From assembly GCA_964356745.1 (NCBI GenBank), contig CAYHIW010000007.1, forward strand, positions 1 to 24,112: a stretch of DNA of 24,112 nt. The letters run 5' to 3'. Both the position numbers and the translations under genes were made by a program. The DNA is from CAYHIW01 sp964356745. GTDB lineage: Bacteria > Patescibacteriota > Microgenomatia > UBA1406 > GWC2-37-13. Positions 7,541 through 13,362 of this stretch are shown piece after piece; positions within the stretch are counted from its first letter, which is position 1, and the number at the start of each line of letters is the position of its first letter. The notes beneath the pieces are model-generated. The model was not told the origin of the DNA, made no database searches, and saw only the letters and a program-made list of their open reading frames with translations.

Positions 7541-8689
7541 ATGACTAAGGTTAAACAATTAACTGTAGCAAATTTCCTTCCTAAATCGTCACAAATCATT
7601 AAAGTAAAAAGAAAATATGGAAATGGATCAAAAGATGCAATTAGTAGATATTCAAAATTAAAAACTCAATTAGATAATGAAATTTTTAATCAAAACTGGC
7701 AAGAAGTAAACGCTCAAGCATCTTTAAAAACAAATAATAGTTTCAATTTTGTTGACTTATTTGCTGGTGGAGGAGGATTATCTGAGGGCTTTAAACAAGC
7801 GGGATTTAATAAAATTTTTAGCGTAGAAGTAGATAAAGATGCAGTTAACACTCTTCGACGTAATTTTCCTAAATCTCACACCTTTCAAAAAAACATAGAA
7901 GAGTTGACTGAGGAAGAAATTGACAGTGTCGTTCTTAACCGCAAAATTCACTTAGTTTGTGGTGGCCCACCTTGTCAAGGTTTTTCTGTTGCAGGCCTAA
8001 GAAATCCGCATGATTCTAGAAACCAACTATTTAAAGAATTTATTCGTATTGTCAAGTATTTAAAACCTAAAGTAGTTTTACTTGAAAACGTTCCTGGAAT
8101 TTTAACTATGCAAAAAGGAGAAGTGTATAAAGAAATATTAAAACAGTTTGCTGATATTGGCTATCCAAACATGAGTGTAAGAATATTAGAGGCAGCAACT
8201 TTTGGAACACCTCAATTAAGAACTAGAGCAATTTTTATAGGAAATAAATTAAATAGGACAAATCTCTATCCTTTACCTCAGTTTGATCGATCCAAATATA
8301 AAACTATTGAATCTGCTATTGATGATTTAAAAGATTTGATTCCCGACCCTTCTATTAATCATGAATGGACTAAACATTCAAAGAATTTTGAAAATAGAAT
8401 ATCTCAGGTTCCTCCAGGAGGTTCATTGTATGAATCTTTTAGGGATGCCTATAAGAGACAGTATAAAGGTGTACCTAGTATGACCGTCAAAGAAAATCAC
8501 GGTGGGACACATATTCATTATGAAAAAAACAGAGTCCTTTCAGCGAGGGAATTAGCTAGATTACAAACCTTTCCAGATACCTTTATTTTTGCAGGTACAA
8601 TGAAGAGGGCTTATTGGCAAATAGGAAATGCTGTTCCTTGTTTGTTAGCAAAAAATTTAGCTCATGCGATAGGAAATATGCTTAAATGA
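7541..8689 (+). CDS. DNA (cytosine-5) methyltransferase of a type II R-M system
   Basis: 382 residues with the ordered C5-methyltransferase motifs. Motif I is VDLFAGGGGLSEGF (71-84), which binds SAM. Motif IV is GGPPCQGFS (141-149), with catalytic Cys145. Motif VI is ENVPG (182-186), motif VIII lies around QLRTRAIFIG, motif IX includes RELARLQTFPD, and motif X is QIGNAVP near the C-terminus. The protein therefore methylates cytosine C5 in duplex DNA. About 68 residues precede motif I and are Lys-rich without a clear domain. The gene converges on the endonuclease gene with only 2 bases between stop codons. The DNA is visibly more AT-rich than the division genes, consistent with recent transfer. 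The target site cannot be read from the sequence. Confidence 0.93.
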   Translation: MTKVKQLTVANFLPKSSQIIKVKRKYGNGSKDAISRYSKLKTQLDNEIFNQNWQEVNAQASLKTNNSFNFVDLFAGGGGLSEGFKQAGFNKIFSVEVDKDAVNTLRRNFPKSHTFQKNIEELTEEEIDSVVLNRKIHLVCGGPPCQGFSVAGLRNPHDSRNQLFKEFIRIVKYLKPKVVLLENVPGILTMQKGEVYKEILKQFADIGYPNMSVRILEAATFGTPQLRTRAIFIGNKLNRTNLYPLPQFDRSKYKTIESAIDDLKDLIPDPSINHEWTKHSKNFENRISQVPPGGSLYESFRDAYKRQYKGVPSMTVKENHGGTHIHYEKNRVLSARELARLQTFPDTFIFAGTMKRAYWQIGNAVPCLLAKNLAHAIGNMLK

Positions 8690-8691
8690 AT

Positions 8692-9642
8692 TTATTTTGC
8701 TTTTTGATTTTTCTCGATAAATTTATTTAATGATTTTCTCCAAGTTTCTAAATCATACCAAGGAGACCCTACCCATCCCTTTTCTGCTTCTTTTCCAACT
8801 CTTGGAACATCGCTTGGCCAATTTTCATTTCCTTGATAGTAGTATTTAATTCCATACATTGAACCTCTCATTCCTGTCTGAATAATTTTCCTACAAGCTT
8901 CTCTTTTTTCTAGATTGCGCTGATTATCTAATAGTTGAAATTTTTGCTTTATTTCCTCATCGCTTAATCTCTCTAGGTTTTGTTGGCGAACGGTTTCATC
9001 CCAGCTAATTTCAGGAAATTTATGATCAGGTATCAAGCTATTAGTTTTTTTAACCTTCCCTTCAAAGGCATCATAGTAGCCCAATACTTTAAGTATCCTT
9101 TTTTTTAGTTTAGGGGTGATAATTTCATAGCCAGTTTGAGGCCCTCTCTGATATGGAACTAGTAAAACGTGCGTCGTATTTTTGTTACAATTATTGCAAT
9201 AAAGCCTAGTATTTGTTGCTAACAAATAACCCATTTCTTTAATGTCTTGCACTCTTCTTGCCCAATTTCTATTTTTAGGAAGATCGTGATCTACGCAATT
9301 CCATTTTAAATTTAATAAAACATCGAAAAAACTTTTCGTAACAGTTTTGCCAATAAACTCTTTCGACCAAAGCCTAGTCTCTTTCTCAATCCACTCTTTA
9401 CGATTCTCTTTCTTAAAAGAGTTGTAAACAGTAATTATTAGATCGGCGATTTCATTGGGCTTTTCTAAAAAAGTTCCAGTCCTTCTATAATAGTAGGGTA
9501 TTGATCCTAACCATTCGATCTTTTCATCAGGAAAAGTAAAGATAACATCTACGTATTTTTCGGAAGCTTTTGTATGCTCTCTTAAATTGACTATTTTTAT
9601 ATACTGTGAAGACGTATATTTTTCGATTTCACTTACGGTCAT
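8692..9642 (-). CDS. Type II restriction endonuclease, HNH family (putative)
   Basis: 316 residues. The C-terminal half carries an HNH (beta-beta-alpha metal) pattern: Asp206-His207 in LIPDHKFPEISWDE, then FQLLDNQRNLEKREACR (235-251), with Asn240/Asn243 in the expected second position. A Cys149-x2-Cys152 pair (LYCNNC) precedes it and may bind zinc. The N-terminal part has a conserved-looking RRVQDIKEMGYLLAT segment. The place between a controller protein (4-base overlap, ATGA) and a converging C5 methyltransferase is the standard layout of a type II restriction-modification locus, which supports the assignment as the cognate nuclease. The recognition site is unknown. The exact catalytic residues are inferred from motif spacing only. 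Confidence 0.8.
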   Translation of the reverse strand: MTVSEIEKYTSSQYIKIVNLREHTKASEKYVDVIFTFPDEKIEWLGSIPYYYRRTGTFLEKPNEIADLIITVYNSFKKENRKEWIEKETRLWSKEFIGKTVTKSFFDVLLNLKWNCVDHDLPKNRNWARRVQDIKEMGYLLATNTRLYCNNCNKNTTHVLLVPYQRGPQTGYEIITPKLKKRILKVLGYYDAFEGKVKKTNSLIPDHKFPEISWDETVRQQNLERLSDEEIKQKFQLLDNQRNLEKREACRKIIQTGMRGSMYGIKYYYQGNENWPSDVPRVGKEAEKGWVGSPWYDLETWRKSLNKFIEKNQKAK

Positions 9643-9851
9643 AAATTTTTTATTAATTGATTCACCTTAATACCTAAAGATTCGGCAATTTTTAATAAAT
9701 TTTTTAAAGTTATATTTTTCACCCCTCTCTCGACCAAGCCTATGTATGTTCTATGCAACTCAGTTTTCTCAGCTAGAGCCTCTTGTGAGAGATTCATCTT
9801 CAAGCGGTATTTTCTGATCAGTTTTCCTACCTCTACAGCCTTGCTTTGCAT
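9639..9851 (-). CDS. Restriction-modification controller (C) protein, XRE-family HTH
   Basis: 70 residues, almost entirely a Cro/CI-type helix-turn-helix: LSQEALAEKTELHRTYIGLV (21-40) followed by ERGVKNITLKNLLKIAESLG. The HRTYI recognition helix and the ERG.(K/R)N pattern are typical of C proteins. These bind palindromic C-boxes as dimers, first activating and then repressing their own operon, which delays endonuclease expression after the locus enters a new cell. The gene overlaps the endonuclease by 4 bases (ATGA), so the two are co-translated. A matching palindrome lies upstream (9888-9897). The protein has its usual full length and no sign of decay. Confidence 0.88.
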   Translation of the reverse strand: MQSKAVEVGKLIRKYRLKMNLSQEALAEKTELHRTYIGLVERGVKNITLKNLLKIAESLGIKVNQLIKNL

Positions 9852-9857
9852 AATGAA

Positions 9858-9897
9858 AGTCTATCCAATGAATATTAAAAATCTACAGACTATAGTC
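9858..9897 (-). promoter_or_regulatory. C-box operator and promoter of the C-endonuclease operon
   Basis: The perfect palindrome GACTATAGTC (9888-9897) matches the GACT-core-AGTC plan of known C-boxes. On the minus strand a -10-like TAGACT (9863-9858) ends 6 bases before ATG 9851, so transcription should start at the start codon. The palindrome is then centred at about -41.5, the classic site for an activator touching RNA polymerase. The -35 position has no good match, as expected for an activator-dependent promoter. A second half-operator between the box and the -10 is not clear. Confidence 0.6.
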
Positions 9898-9923
9898 ATC
9901 ACAGTGTAATTTATGACGTTCTT

Positions 9924-10370
9924 ATGATTTTGAAAAAACAACTATTCGCTCTTTCATTTTTTATAGGGACTGATAATTTATAGCTAATTTCAGTAGTAGT
10001 AACTGTTAAAAGAGACAATCAAACGTACGAAGAAAAAGAAGGGGTTATTTTTCTGCCAGACGTCGAACCTAATGAATATGAGATTAGTATTACCGGAACA
10101 GATTTCGGACAATACAAACTCTCACTGGGACAAATTGGACTGCAAGGACAGATGTGGGAGCGAATTGAAGGAGATATTACGGAGAATCCACCTTCAAGTC
10201 AAACTGACATTTACATTATTAACGTCAATGACAGCAAGCCTACCCCTCAATTTAAAGAATCAGGTCAAGTTTGTAAGTTATTTAAGCGTAAAGGTAAGAA
10301 AAGATACCGATGGTATTTCAAACGCAAAAATAATAAATGTATCCCTCCTCCCTCATTCCAATCAACCTAA
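9924..10370 (+). pseudogene. Remnant of an exported-protein gene with an in-frame stop
   Basis: An ATG at 9924 opens a signal-peptide-like start (MILKKQLFALSFFIG) that hits TAG at 9981. The same frame then stays open to TAA at 10370 for 128 more residues with ordinary protein character: VTVKRDNQTYEEKEG, FLPDVEPNEYEISITG and QTDIYIINVNDSKPTP, then a very basic end. The middle looks like a beta-rich extracellular domain. The downstream part has no ATG until 10152. The simplest reading is a secreted-protein gene that lost most of its middle and is now dead. Less likely, the stop is read through or the second part uses a rare start. Overlapping open frames at 10072 and 10152 are by-products. Confidence 0.5.
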
Positions 10371-10453
10371 GTGATTAGTAAAAGCTAAATTAGAAACGAC
10401 AAGTTTAAAACTTGACTTATAGTTATATCACATACTTTAAAATCATTAATTTC

Positions 10454-10488
10454 AGCCTCATGTTAACTTGTCAAGTTAACATAAGGCT
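10454..10488 (+). repeat. REP-like palindrome upstream of the transposase
   Basis: AGCC, TC, then ATGTTAACTTG, one T, CAAGTTAACAT, AA, GGCT. The inner arms are a perfect 11-base inverted repeat with a one-base centre, and outer AGCC/GGCT arms extend the stem. The element ends 12 bases before the transposase ATG. A near copy lies in the same orientation at 11150-11184. It resembles the REP sequences recognised by RAYT transposases, and could also act as a terminator hairpin. Confidence 0.8.
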
Positions 10489-10500
10489 AACCCTATAGAA

Positions 10501-11151
10501 ATGTATAAAAAGAACAAATACATCAACAATATAAAATACTTTCATCTTTTTAATAAAAGCATCGAAGGATATGAAATTTTTCGCTTTGACAATTTGAAAC
10601 AACGCTTTACACAAACTCTGAGTTATTATAAAAATGCTACGAAAGTTAAATCTAGTCTCAGTAGATTTTTATTATTAAATGAAGAATATAAATTTGACAA
10701 TCTCCTTTTACCTCAGACTAATAACATCATGAGAATTATTTCTTGGTGTATTATGCCAACTCACTATCACCTACTTATCAAATGCACAGGTTATAGAGAA
10801 CTGTCTGAAATGATCAGATTAGTACAAGACAGCTATACTCGTTTTTATAATATTAAGTTTAAAAGAAAGGGACCGTTATGGCAGTCTACCTATAAGTATG
10901 TTGAAATTGAACGTAACAATGAATTATTGCATGTCACTCGATATCATCATTTAAATCCCACTACTGCTGGTTTAGTTGAAAAACCTGAAGACTGGGAATA
11001 CTCATCATACAGAGACTACATATACAATCCTCAAACACTTAAAAATTTAAAGGAAATATCTATTAGAACACCGCTTAAATATAAAGAATTTGTTGAAGGA
11101 CAAGCTGATTACCAAAAAACACTACAGGTCATCAAAAAATACAAAATTTAG
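10501..11151 (+). CDS. REP-associated tyrosine transposase (RAYT, Y1/HUH family)
   Basis: 216 residues. The HUH motif is His88-Tyr-His90 in MPTHYHLLI. The nucleophile is Tyr112 or Tyr116 in DSYTRFYNIKF, followed by the usual KGPLWQSTYK. The C-terminal part has the RYHHLNPTTAGLVEKPEDW and YSSYRDY pattern found in this family. Such single-strand transposases nick and rejoin short palindromic (REP) DNA and usually occur singly in a genome. The gene is bracketed by two near-identical palindromes, and its stop codon TAG (11149-11151) lies in the first bases of the downstream one. The motifs are intact, so it may be active. No clear promoter or Shine-Dalgarno site is seen. Confidence 0.9.
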   Translation: MYKKNKYINNIKYFHLFNKSIEGYEIFRFDNLKQRFTQTLSYYKNATKVKSSLSRFLLLNEEYKFDNLLLPQTNNIMRIISWCIMPTHYHLLIKCTGYRELSEMIRLVQDSYTRFYNIKFKRKGPLWQSTYKYVEIERNNELLHVTRYHHLNPTTAGLVEKPEDWEYSSYRDYIYNPQTLKNLKEISIRTPLKYKEFVEGQADYQKTLQVIKKYKI

Positions 11152-11184
11152 CCTCATGTTAACTTGACAAGTTGACATATGGCT
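11150..11184 (+). repeat. REP-like palindrome downstream of the transposase
   Basis: AGCC, TC, ATGTTAACTTG, one A, CAAGTTGACAT, AT, GGCT. It matches the copy at 10454-10488 except for the centre base, one arm base (A to G, giving a G-T wobble in one strand's hairpin) and one spacer base. It is a direct repeat of that copy. The AG of its first four bases is the end of the transposase stop codon. Confidence 0.8.
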
Positions 11185-11216
11185 AAAAATGAGATGTTTA
11201 TAGGAGTGAGTTTTTT

Positions 11217-11269
11217 TCAGTGGAGTTTGATGAAGTTCAATGGTGTTTGGTGGAGTTCAGTGGATTTTG
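11217..11269. repeat. Degenerate 10-bp tandem repeat, about five copies
   Basis: Units TCAGTGGAGT, TTGATGAAGT, TCAATGGTGT, TTGGTGGAGT and TCAGTGGATT follow each other in exact 10-base register, then TTG. Alternate units starting TC and TT give a weaker 20-base period. The tract starts 32 bases after the second REP palindrome and abuts the stop codon of the HTH gene at 11270. It has no reading frame of interest. Confidence 0.75.
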
Positions 11270-11494
11270 TTAGTCGGTGTCGGGGGTGATGCCGAGTAAG
11301 CGGGTGACGACATCTTTCTTATATCTTCGGTCACCGCGTGAGTTGATGCGAATTGCGGGAAGCTTGCCTTTTTTACCCCAGCGCTTTATGGTAAGTGGTG
11401 AAACACGTAGTAAATCTGCGACTTCTCGGATAGTCAATAAATCGGGTAGGTCTTCTAATGATAGTTTTTTATGTGGTTTGTCTCCGTTTGACAT
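11270..11494 (-). CDS. Excisionase/MerR-like helix-turn-helix protein
   Basis: 74 residues from ATG 11494. The core LLTIREVADLLRVSPLTIKR followed by WGKKGKLPAIRI and RRYKKDVVTRLL is the short winged-helix pattern of the excisionase-like HTH_17/MerR superfamily: a first helix, a recognition helix, then a wing that reads the minor groove. Stand-alone members include phage and transposon excisionases and small regulators. A longer GTG start at 11515 is impossible because it falls inside the promoter spacer. The gene has a near-perfect promoter with leaderless spacing and lies next to tRNA-Val and the transposase. It may be a leftover of an integrated element or a housekeeping regulator; the sequence does not decide. 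Confidence 0.8.
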   Translation of the reverse strand: MSNGDKPHKKLSLEDLPDLLTIREVADLLRVSPLTIKRWGKKGKLPAIRINSRGDRRYKKDVVTRLLGITPDTD

Positions 11495-11500
11495 TGAAAG

Positions 11501-11529
11501 AGTATAGTCGCACAATTTCGTATTGTCAA
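11501..11529 (-). promoter_or_regulatory. Near-consensus promoter of the HTH gene, leaderless
   Basis: Minus strand TTGACA (11529-11524), a 17-base spacer and TATACT (11506-11501). Six bases then precede ATG 11494, so the predicted transcription start is the A of the start codon. This is the clearest leaderless promoter in the window. Confidence 0.75.
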
Positions 11530-11547
11530 GACGGTCTTAAATGGATG

Positions 11548-11619
11548 TGGACTTGAGAGGGATCGAACCTCTGACCCTTCGGATGTGAACCGAATGCTCT
11601 ACCACTGAGCTACAAGTCC
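11548..11619 (-). tRNA. tRNA-Val (anticodon CAC)
   Basis: 72 bases that fold fully: acceptor GGACTTG with CAAGTCC, discriminator A, U8 A9, D stem GCTC/GAGC, anticodon stem TTCGG/CCGAA around loop TTCACAT with anticodon CAC, a five-base variable loop, and T stem AGAGG/CCTCT with TTCGATC. It reads GUG (valine). The 3' CCA is not encoded. A TATAAT at 11639-11634 on the minus strand, 14 bases before the 5' end, is a likely -10 box, though no -35 is clear. Confidence 0.95.
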
Positions 11620-11627
11620 AAAGGCCT

Positions 11628-11655
11628 TTGAGTATTATACTAGAACTGCTACAAT
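11628..11655 (+). promoter_or_regulatory. Putative promoter of lepB
   Basis: TTGAGT (11628-11633), a 16-base spacer and TACAAT (11650-11655), with 8 bases before ATG 11664. The spacing again implies a start of transcription at or within a few bases of the start codon. It overlaps, on the opposite strand, the -10 box of the tRNA gene. Confidence 0.5.
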
Positions 11656-11663
11656 ATTAGGAT

Positions 11664-12263
11664 ATGCGACTTGTCAAAACAGTCATAGACTTTGTAATGG
11701 ATATTCTCGAGACCGTAACCTTCGTAGGGTCGCTTTTTATTGTCGTCTATTTATTCATTATGCAGCCAAATCAAGTAAAGGGTCGATCGATGGAGCCCAC
11801 ATTTGTAGATAAAGACTACATTTTCACAAGCAAGATTACCTATCAGTTTCGCCAACTTGAACGTGGCGACGTTATTGTTTTTAAGTCTCCCAAAAATCCA
11901 GATGTCGAATTTATCAAAAGAATTATTGGGCTCCCTGGAGATAAAGTTAGAGTAGACGGTGGAGTTGTGTATGTAAATGGAATGGCACTTGAAGAAACAT
12001 ACACTTCAACAAACGAAACGCCTCTTTGGGAAAATGGATTTATTCATGACGGGGTTCAGGTAACCATACCGCAGGGACAAATATTTGTTATGGGTGACAA
12101 CAGACCTATGTCTTCGGATTCACGAGACTTTGGGCCTGTTGATATAAACTCCATTATCGGTCAGGTTTTTTACCGCTATTATCCCCTTCAGAAAACGGGA
12201 GTTATTGACAATCCTCTTCCACTTCAACTACACACTCGTTATCTTCTGCATCAAATCACGTAA
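11664..12263 (+). CDS. lepB: Signal peptidase I
   Basis: 199 residues. One membrane helix (about 17-34) is followed by the catalytic serine box, Ser42 in GRSMEPT, and the general-base lysine Lys85 in FIKRIIGLPGD. VMGDNRPMSSDSRDFGPV is the conserved box near the end of the catalytic core. The enzyme cleaves signal peptides from exported proteins at the outer face of the membrane. The size suits the small single-helix form. It stands alone on the plus strand between tRNA-Val and a convergent parB-like gene. Its last 36 bases overlap the 3' end of that gene on the opposite strand, leaving no room for a terminator between them. Confidence 0.95.
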   Translation: MRLVKTVIDFVMDILETVTFVGSLFIVVYLFIMQPNQVKGRSMEPTFVDKDYIFTSKITYQFRQLERGDVIVFKSPKNPDVEFIKRIIGLPGDKVRVDGGVVYVNGMALEETYTSTNETPLWENGFIHDGVQVTIPQGQIFVMGDNRPMSSDSRDFGPVDINSIIGQVFYRYYPLQKTGVIDNPLPLQLHTRYLLHQIT

Positions 12264-12767
12264 CTTCTGCGTTGTATTTTGTAGATTACCTTTGAGACTT
12301 ACTGTTAATTTAGCTCGTGTGTGTGATTGAACAATTTTACCTTCAAAACCTTGCTTCTCAATCTCAAGCATAAAACTTTTCTTTTCACCGGGTGTTATAA
12401 AACTTCCCTCGTTCTTCATTCGATACAACTCTTCTCGAACCAACTCTTCGGTTTGACCAACGGTTAAATCCTGGCCTAAAACTTTTTCATACAGCAATAC
12501 CATCTCTTGTTCTGTGTTTAAACGAGCAATAATAAATAAATGAGTTAGGGAGATAAGATCACTATAAAATCCTTCTATAACAAGAATGGGGAGTTTATTA
12601 AGCCTTAATAAATGACTCATGTATGAGGGTGTCATCTTAATCAAGCTGCAAAGTTTTGCAAGTGAAATGAGTTGTTCACGCTTGATCTCAAGAAGAAGCT
12701 TTGCTTTTGCGATGGGATCTGATTCAGTTGAAAGACGTTCTATGTAGATTTGTGTACGATCATCCAT
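12228..12767 (-). CDS. ParB-like HTH protein lacking the N-terminal CTPase domain
   Basis: 179 residues from ATG 12767 (MDDRTQIYIERL); a longer frame upstream lies inside rpmA. The segment about 30-75 (EQLISLAKLCSLIKMTPSYMSHLLRL, then LPILVIEGFYSDLISLTHLFIIARL) matches the KorB/ParB helix-turn-helix, including the usual second helix pair, and LGQDLTVGQTEELVREEL resembles the region just after it. The N-terminal ParB/Sulfiredoxin-like CTPase domain with its GERRxR motif is missing, and no parA is nearby. The C-terminal 60 residues look like a small alpha/beta domain. It may bind DNA in segregation, nucleoid occlusion or gene control. It overlaps the rpmA stop by 8 bases and is the last gene of the ribosomal protein operon. 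Confidence 0.65.
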   Translation of the reverse strand: MDDRTQIYIERLSTESDPIAKAKLLLEIKREQLISLAKLCSLIKMTPSYMSHLLRLNKLPILVIEGFYSDLISLTHLFIIARLNTEQEMVLLYEKVLGQDLTVGQTEELVREELYRMKNEGSFITPGEKKSFMLEIEKQGFEGKIVQSHTRAKLTVSLKGNLQNTTQKLRDLMQKITSV

Positions 12768-13011
12768 TTCGAACGGAAACGTATTGTTTATCTCTCTTTT
12801 TCTTAAATTCAACAATACCATCCTTAAGAGCTATTATTGTATAATCACGCGAAAGAAGCACGCCTTCTCCAGCGTGGACCTTGGATCCTTTTTGACGAAT
12901 AATGACGTTTCCTGCGAAAACCTTTTGTCCACCATATATTTTGACTCCAAGTCGCTTGGATCGAGAGTCTCGATTACCGGAAGCCGCTTTCTGTGACTTT
13001 GTATGTGCCAT
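12760..13011 (-). CDS. rpmA: 50S ribosomal protein L27
   Basis: 83 residues. MAHTKSQKAASGNRDSRSKR and then LGVKIYGGQKVFAGNVIIRQKGSKVHAGEGV are diagnostic of bacterial L27, whose N-terminus reaches the peptidyl transferase centre. No extra N-terminal extension of the Firmicutes type is present. The ATG follows the rplU stop codon directly with no intervening base (TAAATG), so translation is coupled. The parB-like gene overlaps its end. Confidence 0.96.
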   Translation of the reverse strand: MAHTKSQKAASGNRDSRSKRLGVKIYGGQKVFAGNVIIRQKGSKVHAGEGVLLSRDYTIIALKDGIVEFKKKRDKQYVSVRNG

Positions 13012-13323
13012 TTATACTGTGATAATTTGAACTTTTGTTAACCGAGCTCTAAACCCCTGAACTTTTCGATAACGAACCTTTGCCTTAAATTTAGCAACTC
13101 TCACCTTGTCACCTTTAAGATTTTCTATAATCGTGCCTCTTACTTTTTTTTCTAACTGAGGAGTGCCAAGTTGAACATCGCTTTTCTCCGAATCAAATCG
13201 TGCAAGCGTTTCAAAATCTACTTTTGCATCCTTTTCTAATGAAAGATTATCAACTGTTATCGTATCGTTTTCTTTTACGACGAACTGCTTTCCACCTGTT
13301 TTAATAACCGCAAACTTAGCCAT
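13012..13323 (-). CDS. rplU: 50S ribosomal protein L21
   Basis: 103 residues from ATG 13323 (MAKFAVIKTGGKQFVV). A longer frame starting at 13368 is rejected because it would begin upstream of the promoter -10. The C-terminal KVRVAKFKAKVRYRKVQGFR is the rRNA-binding signature of L21. It is a structural protein of the large subunit, paired with rpmA as in most bacteria. Confidence 0.96.
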   Translation of the reverse strand: MAKFAVIKTGGKQFVVKENDTITVDNLSLEKDAKVDFETLARFDSEKSDVQLGTPQLEKKVRGTIIENLKGDKVRVAKFKAKVRYRKVQGFRARLTKVQIITV

Positions 13324-13333
13324 ATAAGCATAT

Positions 13334-13362
13334 ATTATACTGCATTTACCTAAGTAAGGCAA
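13334..13362 (-). promoter_or_regulatory. Promoter of rplU-rpmA-parB-like
   Basis: Minus strand TTGCCT (13362-13357), a 17-base spacer and TATAAT (13339-13334). Ten bases separate the -10 from ATG 13323, so the leader would be about four bases or less. No L21 leader structure of the kind seen in other phyla fits in this space. The -35 lies inside the 3' end of rodA. Confidence 0.65.

Noticed and set aside
7050..9890. Nine-base direct repeat TCTACAGAC at 7050-7058 and 9882-9890 as target-site duplication around the R-M genes
   Set aside because: Both copies sit inside promoter/operator sequences that explain the likeness, nine bases in this span of AT-rich DNA is weak, and no transposase belongs to these ends.
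10072..10374. A 100-residue open frame in the intergenic region
   Set aside because: It lies one frame off the 9984-10370 reading, which has far more protein-like composition and a clear domain; this frame is a by-product.
10400..10414. Small palindrome CAAGTTT-A-AAACTTG as a third REP copy
   Set aside because: It shares only the short CAAGTT core with the two real copies and lacks the AGCC/GGCT outer arms. It could be a decayed copy or chance.
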